Below, in pieces: positions 48,702-58,800 of a stretch of 64,000 nt of DNA. The notes under the pieces were generated by a model. It saw only the letters and a program-made list of their open reading frames with translations. It was not told the DNA's origin and made no database searches. Every line of letters starts with the position of its first letter. Position 1 is the stretch's first letter. Where the stretch lies: assembly GCF_018798885.1 (NCBI RefSeq), contig NZ_CP076361.1:1951501-2015500 (forward strand), in the 5' to 3' direction. The translations under genes were made by a program, and so were the position numbers. The stretch comes from Gemmobacter fulvus. GTDB taxonomy: Bacteria; Pseudomonadota; Alphaproteobacteria; Rhodobacterales; Rhodobacteraceae.

Positions 48702-48726
48702 AATATCGACACAAGTAGTCGTGTAT
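48702..48726 (+). promoter_or_regulatory. Shared sulfur-island operator, copy B
   Basis: AATATCGAC (48702-48710), spacer ACAAGTA, then GTCGTGTAT (48718-48726), between the sulfate operon and the divergent Lrp/AsnC gene. Same half-sites and spacing as the copies upstream of metQ, the SfnB operon and the 24.8-kb gene pair. Confidence 0.7.
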
Positions 48727-48956
48727 TTCAAAGGAAAATTCACGTCCTTTTTGGTCGTGAAAAGAGAAGGAAATTCTCTTTCCGGGTAAGGAAAGTGGGG
48801 CTGTTCTAGTAATTATTGATCAATATCAATGGCATGAGTTTGGATTCGCTTTGTGCAGCAGGTGTGAAAAAAATCACGATGAAAGACATAGACATTTCAG
48901 AGATCCATGCCAAACTATCCGCCATGTCCCAAATCGGGCAGAAGAGGATGCTGTGG

Positions 48957-49430
48957 ATGGATGATCTGGACCTGATCGACCGCAAGATTGTGGCGGCGCT
49001 CATGCGGGATGCAACGCAACCCGTGGCGCAGATTGCCGATCAGGTCGGGCTGTCACAAACGCCGTGCTGGAAGCGCATCCAGAAGCTGGAAAGTGCCGGT
49101 GTGCTGACAGGCCGGGTGGCGCTGGCCGATCCGGGGAAGCTTGGTTTCGGCCTGACCGTGTTCATCGGAATCGAGGCACCCGACCATTCTGCCGAATGGC
49201 GCGAAACCTTTGCGAAGGCGACCGATTCCTTCCCCGAGATCATGGAAGTCTATCGCATGGCGGGGGAAATGGATTACCTGCTGCGGGTCTCGGTGCCGGA
49301 CATGACATTTTTTGACGCGCTCTACAAACGGCTGACCGATGCGGTGCCGATCCGCAACCTGACCTCCCATTTCGCGATGGAGCGGATGAAATATTCAACG
49401 GCCTATCCGGTGGATACCCGCAACCGATAA
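48957..49430 (+). CDS. Lrp/AsnC-family transcriptional regulator
   Basis: Regulator of 157 residues: N-terminal helix-turn-helix (LDLIDRKIVAALMRDATQPV, IADQVGLSQTPCWKRIQKLE) and a C-terminal ligand-binding domain (GEMDYLLRVSVPDMTFFDALY). The frame is open for 47 codons upstream, but this ATG has GAGG nine bases before it and gives normal family length; longer starts remain possible. It is divergent from the sulfate operon and next to operator copy B, so control of sulfur or amino-acid uptake is a reasonable inference. Confidence 0.88.
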   Translation: MDDLDLIDRKIVAALMRDATQPVAQIADQVGLSQTPCWKRIQKLESAGVLTGRVALADPGKLGFGLTVFIGIEAPDHSAEWRETFAKATDSFPEIMEVYRMAGEMDYLLRVSVPDMTFFDALYKRLTDAVPIRNLTSHFAMERMKYSTAYPVDTRNR

Positions 49431-49443
49431 CTGCCGGTGCGGC

Positions 49444-50208
49444 CTAATGCGGGATGACCAGCGGTGCGCCGTGCAGCGGATCTGACATCACGGCGCAGTC
49501 CAGATCGAACACCGCGCGCAGGGTTTCGGGCGTCAGCACCTGCTGCGGGCTGCCCTGTGCCACCGGGCAACCGGCCCGCATCGCCACAAGGTGATCACAA
49601 AAGCGCCCGGCCAGCGCCAGATCATGCAGCACCATGATCACGCTGCGCCCCGCGCCCAGCCGGGTGATCAGGCGCAGCAGATCAATCTGATGCGGCAGGT
49701 CCAGATAGCTGGTGGGTTCATCCAGCAGCACGACCTCGGTTTCCTGTGCCAGCACCATGGCGATCCAGACCCGCTGCCGCTGCCCGCCCGAAAGCTGGTC
49801 AACACGGCGCAGCGCCAGATCGGCAATGCCGACCGAGGCCATGGCCTGTGCCACCGCAGCGTGATCGTTGGACGACAGCGGATGCAGCGGGCGCAGATGC
49901 GGCGTGCGCCCGCGCGCCACCAGATCGGCCACGCGGATGCCCTCGGGCGCCTCGGCGGATTGCGGCAGCAGGCCGATGCGGCGGGCGCGGTTGCGGGCGG
50001 GCATTTCGGACAGCGGCTGCCCCGTCAGCAGCACCTGACCCGCGTCGGGGTGGATCAGCCCGGCAAGGCTGCGCAGCAGGGTGGTCTTGCCGCAGCCGTT
50101 CGGGCCGATCAGACCCACGACCTGCGCGGCGGGCAGGCGCAGGTTTACGCCGCGCAGCACCGGGGTGCGGGCCAGCGTCACATGCAGTCCGATGGTTTCA
50201 AATGGCAT
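49444..50208 (-). CDS. Iron-siderophore ABC transporter ATPase
   Basis: ATPase of 254 residues with Walker A GPNGCGKTT, signature [17 protein letters not shown], Walker B VVLLDEPTSYLDLPHQ and the His switch VLHDLALAGRF. The TSYLDLPHQ form is typical of FecE/FepC/FhuC-type siderophore importers. It follows two FecCD permease genes on the same strand, and a binding-protein gene plus TonB receptor lie divergently, so the unit imports a ferric siderophore. Confidence 0.9.
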   Translation of the reverse strand: MPFETIGLHVTLARTPVLRGVNLRLPAAQVVGLIGPNGCGKTTLLRSLAGLIHPDAGQVLLTGQPLSEMPARNRARRIGLLPQSAEAPEGIRVADLVARGRTPHLRPLHPLSSNDHAAVAQAMASVGIADLALRRVDQLSGGQRQRVWIAMVLAQETEVVLLDEPTSYLDLPHQIDLLRLITRLGAGRSVIMVLHDLALAGRFCDHLVAMRAGCPVAQGSPQQVLTPETLRAVFDLDCAVMSDPLHGAPLVIPH

Positions 50209-50226
50209 GGCGCGGTGTTTCCTTTG

Positions 50227-51216
50227 CTACAGCGTGCCGCGCCGGATCCGGCCCAGCAGCAATCCGATCAGCCAGGGCGCGCCGATCACGGCGGTATACA
50301 GCCCGGCAGGCAGAACGGCGGCGGGCGCGACCAGCCGCGCCGCCAGATCGGCCCCGAGCACAAGTGCGGCGCCGATCAGCGCCGCGCCGATCAGCTCTGG
50401 CCCGCCCCGTCGGTGCAGCCCGCGTGCCATCGGCCCGGCGACAAAGGCGACAAAGGCCAGTGGCCCGGTGATCGCCACCGCGCCCGAGGCCAGCAGCGCC
50501 GCTGCCACGATCAGCAGCGGGCGCAGCACCGCCACCCGGATCCCCAGCGCGCGGGCCAGATCATCGCCCAACTCCATCCGGTCCAGCGCGCGGTGGCCCA
50601 GCAGCACCGCTACGCCCAGCGGCAGTGCCGCGCCCATGGCCAGCGCCGCCTCGGGCCAGCCGACGCCGTTCAGCGATCCGGCCAGCCAGACCATCGCCTG
50701 CCCCGCCGCGCCATCGCCCGCCCGCAGAATCAGCATCTCGACCCCGGCGGCGGAGGTGACACCGCAACCGATGCCATAAAGCACCATGCGCCGCGGCTCG
50801 GTGCCACTGCGGCGGCTGGTCGACAGTGCAAAGATCAGCGCGGTGGCGGCCAACCCGCCGGCCCATGCGCCCGCCACGGTATCAAAGCGCAGACCCGCCG
50901 TGGTGCCCCCCGCCAACAGCGCAGCCACCGCCCCGAGGGCGGCCCCCTGCGTGATGCCGATCAGATCGGGCGAGGCCAGCGGATTGCGCAGCAGCGATTG
51001 GAACACCGCGCCCGACAGACCCAATGCCGCGCCTACCGCCAATGCCGTCAGCACCCGCGGCAGCCGCAGCCCCCAGATCAGCAAGCCACCGTCCGAGGGG
51101 CCCGCGCTCAGCGCCTGCCACAGCGCGGCGGGCGGCAGAAAGCTGCGGCCCGCCGCAAGCGACAGCAGTATCAGGCCGATCACCAGCGCGGATAATGCAA
51201 GATCTGTGCCCCTCAT
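50227..51216 (-). CDS. FecCD-family siderophore permease, second subunit
   Basis: Permease of 329 residues with about nine to ten hydrophobic segments; GLRLPRVLTALAVGAALGLSGAV, SLLRNPLASPDLIGITQGAALGAV and the late VAITGPLAFVAFVAGPMARGL motif mark the FecCD family. It overlaps the first permease by four bases (ATGA) and is followed by the ATPase, so the two permeases probably form a heterodimer such as FepD-FepG. Confidence 0.9.
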   Translation of the reverse strand: MRGTDLALSALVIGLILLSLAAGRSFLPPAALWQALSAGPSDGGLLIWGLRLPRVLTALAVGAALGLSGAVFQSLLRNPLASPDLIGITQGAALGAVAALLAGGTTAGLRFDTVAGAWAGGLAATALIFALSTSRRSGTEPRRMVLYGIGCGVTSAAGVEMLILRAGDGAAGQAMVWLAGSLNGVGWPEAALAMGAALPLGVAVLLGHRALDRMELGDDLARALGIRVAVLRPLLIVAAALLASGAVAITGPLAFVAFVAGPMARGLHRRGGPELIGAALIGAALVLGADLAARLVAPAAVLPAGLYTAVIGAPWLIGLLLGRIRRGTL

Positions 51217-52214
51217 CCGCGGGGTCCGATCAGGCGATGCAGCAGCAGCATGAAGGCTGGGCCGCCGATCAGCGCCAGCACGATCCCCAGCGCCAGTTCA
51301 GAGGGCCGCGCCATCACCCGGCCCAGAGTATCGCAGGCCAGCACCAGTGCCGCACCCAGCGGCACCGCACACAGAAGCGTGGCCGCCAACCCGCCGCGCC
51401 CGGCCAGGGACCGCGCCAGATGCGGTACGATCAGGCCGACAAAGCCCAGCGGCCCGGCCAGCGCCACCGCCGCACCGGCGCAGAGCGTCACACTCAGCAA
51501 GGCCCCGGTCAGCACCGGCCCGGCGCGCACGCCCAGCCCCGCCCCCAGATCGGCCCCCAGCGCCAGCACATCCAGCCCGCGCGCGACCACAAGCCCCAGC
51601 GCCAGCCCCAGCGCCATCAGCGGGGCGAGCCGCGCCAGCGTTGCCATCTCGGCCCCGGCGAGCGAGCCGACCATCCAGAAGCGATACAGATCGCGCGTCT
51701 GCGGGTTCAGCAGCACCACGGCGGCGACCAGCGACAGGCACAGGCTGCCAATCGCCGCCCCGGCCAGCGGCAGGCGCAGCGAGATCGCGCCGCCCGCCGC
51801 TGCCGAGCGGCCGCCCGCCAGATGCCAGACGGCAAAAGCCGCGCAGAACGCCCCGGCCATCGCCGCCGCCGCCAGCCAGAGCGGGTCTTGTGGCCCCCAG
51901 ATGCGGATCACCGCCACCACCGCCAGCGCCGCGCCGGCATTGACCCCGGTCAGGCCCGGATCGGCCAGCGGATTGCGCGTCAGCGCCTGCATCAGCACCC
52001 CTGCCACGGCCAGCGCGGCCCCCACCGCCACCCCGGTCAGGGTGCGTGACAGGCGCAGGCCCAGCACGATTGCGCCATCGGCGGCAGGGTTGGCCGGATC
52101 GGCATGGGTCAGCCCCTGCCAGACCTGCATCAGCGTCAGATCGCGCGCGCCAAAGGCCAGCGAGGCCGCCAGTGCCGCCGATAACAGCAGGCCCAGCAGC
52201 GCAGCGCGCAGCAT
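51213..52214 (-). CDS. FecCD-family siderophore permease, first subunit
   Basis: Permease of 333 residues: MLRAALLGLLLSAALAASLA, GLRLSRTLTGVAVGAALAVAGV, ALTRNPLADPGLTGVNAGAALAV and the ending region VALAGPLGFVGLIVPHLARSL. No strong ribosome site precedes the chosen ATG, and the frame stays open upstream, so the start is tentative (a GTG about 30 bases earlier is possible). It leads a permease-permease-ATPase operon divergent from the binding-protein gene. Confidence 0.88.
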   Translation of the reverse strand: MLRAALLGLLLSAALAASLAFGARDLTLMQVWQGLTHADPANPAADGAIVLGLRLSRTLTGVAVGAALAVAGVLMQALTRNPLADPGLTGVNAGAALAVVAVIRIWGPQDPLWLAAAAMAGAFCAAFAVWHLAGGRSAAAGGAISLRLPLAGAAIGSLCLSLVAAVVLLNPQTRDLYRFWMVGSLAGAEMATLARLAPLMALGLALGLVVARGLDVLALGADLGAGLGVRAGPVLTGALLSVTLCAGAAVALAGPLGFVGLIVPHLARSLAGRGGLAATLLCAVPLGAALVLACDTLGRVMARPSELALGIVLALIGGPAFMLLLHRLIGPRG

Positions 52215-52457
52215 CAGCGAAGGCAGGGGGAGCGAGAGCGCAGGCACGGCGGCGAAGATCCAAACAGGGACTGGCTGGCAGTTTGGCTGGCGACAGTGGC
52301 TGGCTTCGCCGCCTGTTTGGCAAGATCGCGGCGGAAGGTCAACCCGTGCCGCTGCTTGACGCCTTGCCACCGTGGCTTTAGGCCATGCGCACCCGATCCC
52401 AGCCGAAAGCGCCGCTTTCCGCCAGGCACTCTGCCCCGTTTGCCAAAGGATCGGCTC

Positions 52458-53435
52458 ATGACACGTCTGTTTGCATTGCTGGTACTGCTGATGCTGGCGG
52501 CCCCTGCCGTCGCGCAGGATTTTCCGGTGACGATCCGCCATGCTTTTGGCGAAACCGTGATTGCCGCCCCGCCGCAGCGGGTGGTGTCGGTCGGCTATCA
52601 CGAACAGGATTTCCTCTATGCGCTCGGCATCGCGCCTGTGGGGGTGCATGAATGGTTCGGCGGGCGGCCCTATGCCACCTGGCCCTGGGCCGAGGCGGCA
52701 CGGCAGGCCGTTGCCGCCACGCCCGAGGTCCAGAACGGCTATGAGATTGATCTTGAATGGGTTCTGTCGCTGGAGCCGGATCTGATCGTCGCCACCTTTG
52801 CGCCGATGGATGCGCGCAGCTATGCGCAGCTGGCGCAGATTGCCCCGGTTGTCGGCCCGCCCGCAGGCTATCCGACCTGGGGCGCACCCTGGGAAGAGGA
52901 ACTGCGGCTGATCGGACAGGCGACTGGACAAGGCACCCGTGCCGAAACGGTGATCGCCGATGTGGCGGCACAGGTGGCCGGGCTGCGCCAAACCTATCCG
53001 CAACTGGCCGGGCTGCGCGGCACCATGGCCTATTTCACCGATGGCCAGTTCATCGGTTATCGCAGCAGCGACGGGGCGAACCGCCTGCTGATGCAACTGG
53101 GGGTGACAACCCCGGCTACCTTCGATCAGATGGCCGGCCCCGGCGGCAATTTCAGCATCAGCCCGGAGCGGGCCGATCTGTTCGATCTGGATGTGGTGCT
53201 GTGGCTGGTCGAACCCCCGTCGCGCAAGGTGATCGAAGCCTTGCCCACCTATGCGGCGTTGCGCCTTGCACGCGAAGGGCGGTCGGTCTGGGCGGATGAG
53301 CTGATGATGGGCGCGACGAGCTTTCAGTCGCCCTTGTCACAGGCCTGGGCGCTGGAATCTCTGGGGGCGGCACTGGCGGCGGCGGCGGATGGCGATCCTG
53401 CAACAGTTGTGCCTTTGGAAGGTGTTGCGCGTTGA
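52458..53435 (+). CDS. Periplasmic iron-siderophore-binding protein
   Basis: Binding protein of 325 residues in the FepB/CeuE-like helical-backbone family. The signal peptide MTRLFALLVLLMLAAPAVA is followed by QDFPVTIRHAFGETVIAAPP and RVVSVGYHEQDFLYALGI. The ATG at 52458 has AAGGA eight bases upstream; the open frame before it lacks a signal. It is divergent from its permease and ATPase genes, with the ferric-siderophore receptor gene 194 bases downstream. Confidence 0.9.
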   Translation: MTRLFALLVLLMLAAPAVAQDFPVTIRHAFGETVIAAPPQRVVSVGYHEQDFLYALGIAPVGVHEWFGGRPYATWPWAEAARQAVAATPEVQNGYEIDLEWVLSLEPDLIVATFAPMDARSYAQLAQIAPVVGPPAGYPTWGAPWEEELRLIGQATGQGTRAETVIADVAAQVAGLRQTYPQLAGLRGTMAYFTDGQFIGYRSSDGANRLLMQLGVTTPATFDQMAGPGGNFSISPERADLFDLDVVLWLVEPPSRKVIEALPTYAALRLAREGRSVWADELMMGATSFQSPLSQAWALESLGAALAAAADGDPATVVPLEGVAR

Positions 53436-53477
53436 CAGTGGCGGCATCCGGGCCGAAAAGGTCCGCGTCCCAGGCAA

Positions 53478-53510
53478 GGGGAATTCCCCCACTACCACGG
53501 TATACCGTGG
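53478..53510. promoter_or_regulatory. Two perfect palindromes upstream of the siderophore receptor
   Basis: GGGGAATTCCCC (53478-53489) and CCACGGTATACCGTGG (53495-53510) are perfect palindromes of 12 and 16 bases, five bases apart, about 120 bases before the receptor start and 43 bases after the binding-protein stop. They could be operators for an iron regulator or a hairpin attenuating read-through. No Fur consensus is recognised. Confidence 0.5.
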
Positions 53511-53628
53511 CCACACCCCTTCAGGTCTGGCTGCTTTCCGCAACCCTGTGCCGGTGATCTGCGCGGACTGTCCGGGCTGATCCTGCCTCTGTGCGATACC
53601 GCCCGGCACCTGACAGACTGGACAACAG

Positions 53629-55773
53629 ATGTCATTCTTTCCAACCCTCCATTGCCGCAGGCCCCGGCTTGCGCTGGTGCTTTGTGGCACCATCCTTGGC
53701 GCGCCCGCACTGGCCCAGACCACCGAGGTCGAATTCCCGCCCATCGTGCTGAAAGGCCAGGTGGAAACCGCCGTCTCCGGCGGCACCGGCTATACCGCAG
53801 AGCTGACCGCGACCGGCATCAAATCCGGCGTGCCGCTGACCGAAGTGCCGCAATCGGTGTCGGTGGTCACGGCGCAGGAACTGGCCGACCGCGATCCGGT
53901 GCAGATCGAGGATGCGCTGGCCTATTCCGTGGGCGTCACCGCCTCGCCCTGGGGAGTCGATGACCGATATGACCAGTTTTTGATCCGTGGGTTCGATCTG
54001 GGCACCTCGGGCATTTTCCGCGACGGGCTGACCAACAAGGTGCAGAACTTTTCGGGTTACAAGATCGACCCGTTCATGGTGGAACGCATTGACGTGCTGA
54101 AAGGCCCGGCCAGTGTGCTCTATGGCGCGAATGATGCGGCGGGCATGGTCAACATCATCTCCAAACGGCCGGTGTTTGAACGCTTCACCGAGGCGCGTCT
54201 GGCCTATGGGTCGCACAACACCCGCGAGGCCGGTCTGGATACCGGCGGCGTGCTGGACGCGGCCGGAACCCTGGCCTGGCGGTTGACCGCATTGTCGCGC
54301 GAGGGCGCGAATGCGGTGAAAGGCTCGCAGGATGACCGGGATCTTCTGGCGCTGGGCCTGACCTGGGCCCCGAGCGACGCGACCAGCATCACCTTCCTCG
54401 GCCACTACCAGAAAGACAATCTGGCCCCGAACAGCTTCCTGCCCGTCGCGGGCGAGGATTATGACGCGGCGCTGGGTGATCTGCCCGAAAGCTTTGTCAA
54501 CAGCCAGTCGCCGTTCAACCGCTTTGCGACCGAACAGGTCTCGTTCGGCTGGCAGGCGGAACATGCGTTTTCGGAAAACCTCACGCTGCGGCAGAACAGC
54601 CGCTATGCCAAGCAGAGAACCGAATATCGGCATCTCTACTTCAACGGCATGATCCAGCCGGATTACACGCCCGATCCCGATACGATGAACTTTGCCGCCT
54701 TCGTGGTGCCGGAAGAGGCGACGACCATCGCCACCGACACCCAGCTTGAATATCGCTCCAGCTTTGGCGGGGCCGAAAGCACGCTGCTGATCGGGGCCGA
54801 TATCTCGCGGCAGGTGCTGGATGGAACGGCGGCGTGGAGCAACCCCTATTCGATCGACATCGGGAACCCGAATTTCGATTTCCCGGTGGCGATGCCGAGC
54901 GTTTATAGCGACCGCAAGGCAACGGTGGATCAGAAGGGCCTGTATGTGCAGGAACATCTGCGCTTCGCCAATGGTGTGACGGTGACGGGCGGGGTGCGCC
55001 GCAGCTGGAATGAAAACGAGGTGGAGGACAATCTGACCGGCACCACCAGCCGCCAGAAAGACAATGCCACCACCGCGATGCTGGGCGCGACCTGGGATCT
55101 GGGCAATGGCTTCATCCCTTATGCCAGCTATACCGAAAGCTTCACCGTCAATATCGGCACCGATTTTGCCGGGGATATGTTCGCCCCGACCGAAGGCCGC
55201 CAGTATGAACTGGGCCTGCGCTATGTGCCGGATGCGGGCGGTCTTCAGTATAGTGCCGCCCTGTTTGACACCGAGAAGTCCAACATGCTGACCGCAGACC
55301 CGGATCACACCGGCTATAGCGTGCAGACCGGCGAAGTGCGCCATCGCGGGCTGGAGCTGGAGGCGCGCGGCGCGTTCAGCGAACAGCTGTCGGGCGTGGT
55401 GAACTACACCTATCTGGATGCCGAAATCACCCGGTCCAACGATGGCGATCAGGGCAACCGCACCGCGCGCGTGCCCGAGCATCAGGCCTCGGCCTGGCTG
55501 CAATATGCCTTTGCCGGGCGGATGGAGGGGTTCAGCCTCGGGGCCGGGGTGCGCTATGTCGGCGAGACCTTCGGTGACAATGGCAATACCCGCCGCGTGG
55601 ATGACTTCCTGCTGGCAGACCTGTCGCTGCGGTATGAGAAAGACAATTACGCGGTGACGCTGGGGGCCACCAACCTGTTCGACAAGGACTACTTCTCGAC
55701 CTGCGATACCAGCGTCGGCTGTGTCCGGGGCGAAGGCCGCGAAGTGACGCTGAGCCTGTCGACCCGGTTCTGA
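53629..55773 (+). CDS. TonB-dependent ferric-siderophore receptor
   Basis: Outer-membrane receptor of 714 residues. A signal peptide ends at GAPALA (about residue 29); the plug has LTEVPQSVSVVTAQELADRD, QFLIRGFDLGTSGIFRDGL and RIDVLKGPASVLYGANDAAGMVNI, and the barrel ends in TLSLSTRF with a terminal phenylalanine. The PQSVSVVT pattern is typical of the siderophore (FhuA/FpvA-like) subfamily. Hydroxamate or mixed siderophores are likely ligands given the biosynthesis genes downstream; the exact ligand is unknown. Confidence 0.9.
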   Translation: MSFFPTLHCRRPRLALVLCGTILGAPALAQTTEVEFPPIVLKGQVETAVSGGTGYTAELTATGIKSGVPLTEVPQSVSVVTAQELADRDPVQIEDALAYSVGVTASPWGVDDRYDQFLIRGFDLGTSGIFRDGLTNKVQNFSGYKIDPFMVERIDVLKGPASVLYGANDAAGMVNIISKRPVFERFTEARLAYGSHNTREAGLDTGGVLDAAGTLAWRLTALSREGANAVKGSQDDRDLLALGLTWAPSDATSITFLGHYQKDNLAPNSFLPVAGEDYDAALGDLPESFVNSQSPFNRFATEQVSFGWQAEHAFSENLTLRQNSRYAKQRTEYRHLYFNGMIQPDYTPDPDTMNFAAFVVPEEATTIATDTQLEYRSSFGGAESTLLIGADISRQVLDGTAAWSNPYSIDIGNPNFDFPVAMPSVYSDRKATVDQKGLYVQEHLRFANGVTVTGGVRRSWNENEVEDNLTGTTSRQKDNATTAMLGATWDLGNGFIPYASYTESFTVNIGTDFAGDMFAPTEGRQYELGLRYVPDAGGLQYSAALFDTEKSNMLTADPDHTGYSVQTGEVRHRGLELEARGAFSEQLSGVVNYTYLDAEITRSNDGDQGNRTARVPEHQASAWLQYAFAGRMEGFSLGAGVRYVGETFGDNGNTRRVDDFLLADLSLRYEKDNYAVTLGATNLFDKDYFSTCDTSVGCVRGEGREVTLSLSTRF

Positions 55774-55794
55774 TCCGGGGCGCGGACCAACAGG

Positions 55795-55823
55795 AAAGGG
55801 GCCGGGATATTCCCGGCCCCTTT
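55795..55823. terminator. Bidirectional terminator between the receptor and the NRPS
   Basis: AAAGGGGCCGGGA (55795-55807) and TCCCGGCCCCTTT (55811-55823) form 13-base arms around TAT, followed by TTG. It fits the convergent ends of the receptor and NRPS genes. Confidence 0.87.
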
Positions 55824-55848
55824 TGTCTTGCGCGCTCTTCGCCGCCGC

Positions 55849-58800
55849 CTAGCTGCGGAACGCTGCGGCCAGGCGCTGCGCAAAGCGCGACTGGAACAGC
55901 CGGTCACCGATGATGTGCAGGTGATTGGTGCCGGGCACGATCTCGGCTGCGGTGGCGCGCGGCGACCATTGCCGCCAATCCACAAGGTTCAGGCCCCGGC
56001 TGAGGCTGTCGCCCGCGCTGAACGAGGCGACAGGCACATCCACCGGGCACAGCGCATGGCGGCGGAACACCAGCGCATTGTCGATCAGCACCCAGAAGGT
56101 GTGTTCCCGGCTGGAAACCTCGGGCCCGTCCGTTGGCAGCGGATCGGCCTCGTTGCCGACAAAGCGCAGGAACTGGTCATAGCAGCGCGCATCCATCGCG
56201 GCGATCAGCTGATCCCATTGCGGGCGCATCCGGGTGCGTGACAGCCAGTCCTGCATCTCGGCCTCCAGCCGGTCCCGCTCGCCGGGGGCAAAGCGCGGCA
56301 CCGCGTCCGGGGCAAAATCGGTGCCGAGGTCGCAGACATCGACCATGCCGACCAGCCGGATATCGACCTCGCCCTGCAATTGCCGCGCCGCCTCCCAGGC
56401 CAGCAGCCCGCCCCAGGACCAGCCGAGGAAGGCGCAGGGCGCGCCCCGGCTTTCGCGGCGGATATGGCTGACGTAATCGGCCACCACCTCGGTCACCGAC
56501 AGGTTCAGGCGTTTGTCCTCGTTCAGTGAATGGCACAGAAAGCCGGTGACCGGCTGATCCGGGCCAAGGTGATCGGTCAGGCGCAGATATTCGCGGGTCG
56601 ATACCAGCAGGCCGGGGAAACAATAGAGCATCGGTTGCCCGCCACTGGCGCGCAGCGCGATGGCCGACCGTCCGGTGGCATTGCCCGCCGCGATCCGTGC
56701 CGCCAGTCGGCGCACCGTCGGCGCGTCGAACAGATCGGCAATGCTGAGCGCCACGCCGGGCCAGAGCTTGCGCAACCGCGCCAGCACCTTCAGCGCGGTC
56801 AGTGATTTGCCGCCCATGGCAAAGAAGTCATCCGTCACGCCCATGTCGGCATGGCCGATCTCGCTGCGCCACACATCGAGGATTGCGGCTTCGGTCGCGC
56901 CCTCGGGCGGTTCACCTGCCGCCTTGCGCTGGCGTTTGCCGGGCAGGGGCAGGGCGGCGCGGTCCAGCTTGGCATTGGGATTGGTCGGCATCCGGTCCAG
57001 CACGACGATGGCCGAGGGCAGCATATGCGCAGGCAGCCTTGCCTCCAGCCCGCGCAACAGATCCTCTTCCGCCACATGGGCGGGGGCCACGACATAACCC
57101 ACCAGCCGCTTGTCGCCGCCATCTTCGCGCAGCAGCACCAGCGCCTCTGATACCTCCGGTTCGGCCAGCAGCGCCGCCTCGATCTCGCCCGGTTCGATCC
57201 GGTAGCCGTTGAGCTTCACCTGAAGGTCGACGCGGCCCAGAAACTCGATGGTGCCATCTTCGCGCCAGCGCCCCAGATCGCCGGAGCGATAGAGCCGCGC
57301 GCCCGGTGCGCCGCCAAGGCGCGGGCCGAACGGATCGGGGATGAAGCGGTCCGCCGTGGTGCCGGGGCGGCCGACATAGCCACGCGCCACACCCGTGCCG
57401 CCCAGATGAATCTCGCCCACCACCCCGATCGGGCAGGGCATCAGATCGGCGTCCAGCACATAGGCGCGCCGGTCGCCCACCGCCCGGCCCAGCGGCGCAT
57501 AGGCCCCGTCAAACCTTGTGCCCGCATTCACCTTCCACACCATTGGCGTCATGATCGTTTCGGTCGGGCCATAGCCGTTGATCAGGATCTTTGCCCCCAA
57601 TGCGCGGCTGAGCAGATCGAAGGTGGTCTGCGCCAGACCTTCGCCGCCAAAGGAATAGAGCCGCATCGGTGGGGCCTCGCCCGTCGCCTCGGCCCATTCG
57701 GCAAGCTGTTGCAGATAGGTGGTGGGGATCGAGGCATTGTTGCAGCCATGCCGGCGCATCGCCGCCAGCGTCTGCTCCGGGGTCCAGAGCGACCCATCGG
57801 GGATTACCACCGAACCGCCCATCATCAGTGGCACCATCCAGCGTTCATGCCCGCCATCCGATGAAAACGGCAGGAAGGGCAGCTCGCGGCTGTCCTCGGT
57901 CATCTCGTAGACGCGGGCGGTGGTCTGGTTGTGATCGGTCAGCGGCCCATGTTCCACCGCCACGCCCTTCGGCTTGCCGGTAGAGCCGGAGGTATACATG
58001 ATATAGGCAAGCTGATCGCGGTGAATGGCCACCTCGGGGTCGGTTGTGGCAAAATCGCCGGGCGGCAGATCGTCGATGCACAGCACATGCGCCGACAGGC
58101 CTGCGGGCAGGCGGTCCTGAAAGCGGCGGCGGGTCAGCACCACGCGCACCCCGGCATCGGTCAGGATATGATGGTTGCGGCTTTCGGGGTGGTCAGGCTC
58201 CACCGGGATATAGGCCCCGCCCGCCTTCATCGCGGCAAGGATTGCCACCATCGCCTCGGCCCCGCGTTCGATCATGATCGCCACCGGCACCTCGGCCCCG
58301 ACACCCAGCCCGATCAGCCGATGCGCCAGCCGGTTGGCGGCGCGGTTCAGCGCCTCATGGGTCCAGCGTTCGGTGCCGCAGATCACCGCCATCTTCTTGG
58401 GCGTGCGCCGCGCATGATCGGCGATGATCAGATGCACCACGCGCGGGTCGCAGGGGGCATCGTCGGGATAGGGGGCCGACAGATCGGCCAGTTCCGCCTC
58501 GGTCACCAGCGGGATGCGGGCCAAGGGCGCATCGGGATCGGCAAGGCCCGCCGTCAGCACCCGCTCCAGATGCTGTAGCACACGGGCGATGAGCGCCGGA
58601 TCATGCAGTCCCTCGGCGTGATCGGCGCTGAGCGTGATGGCACCATCGGGGTGCAGATCGGCCAGGATCACACATTCGCCCCGCGCGGCAGGGCGCGGTG
58701 TTTCCGCCCGGCTGACCCCGGCGGGCAATGCGGGCAGCTGGCGCAGATGCAGCGCGATGGCCCCCAGCGGATGACGGTCGGCCCCGGCGCTGCGCAGCAT

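Noticed and set aside
52215-52457. GCCACTG on the minus strand as a possible third cobalamin riboswitch
   Set aside because: The essential CCCCGCAACTGT core and other aptamer segments are absent; the seven-base match is chance. Nothing else was recognised in this divergent gap.
53436-53628. Possible riboswitch or small gene (53389-53580) before the siderophore receptor
   Set aside because: No aptamer core is present, and the 63-codon frame overlaps the binding-protein end with unremarkable sequence; only the palindromes stand out.
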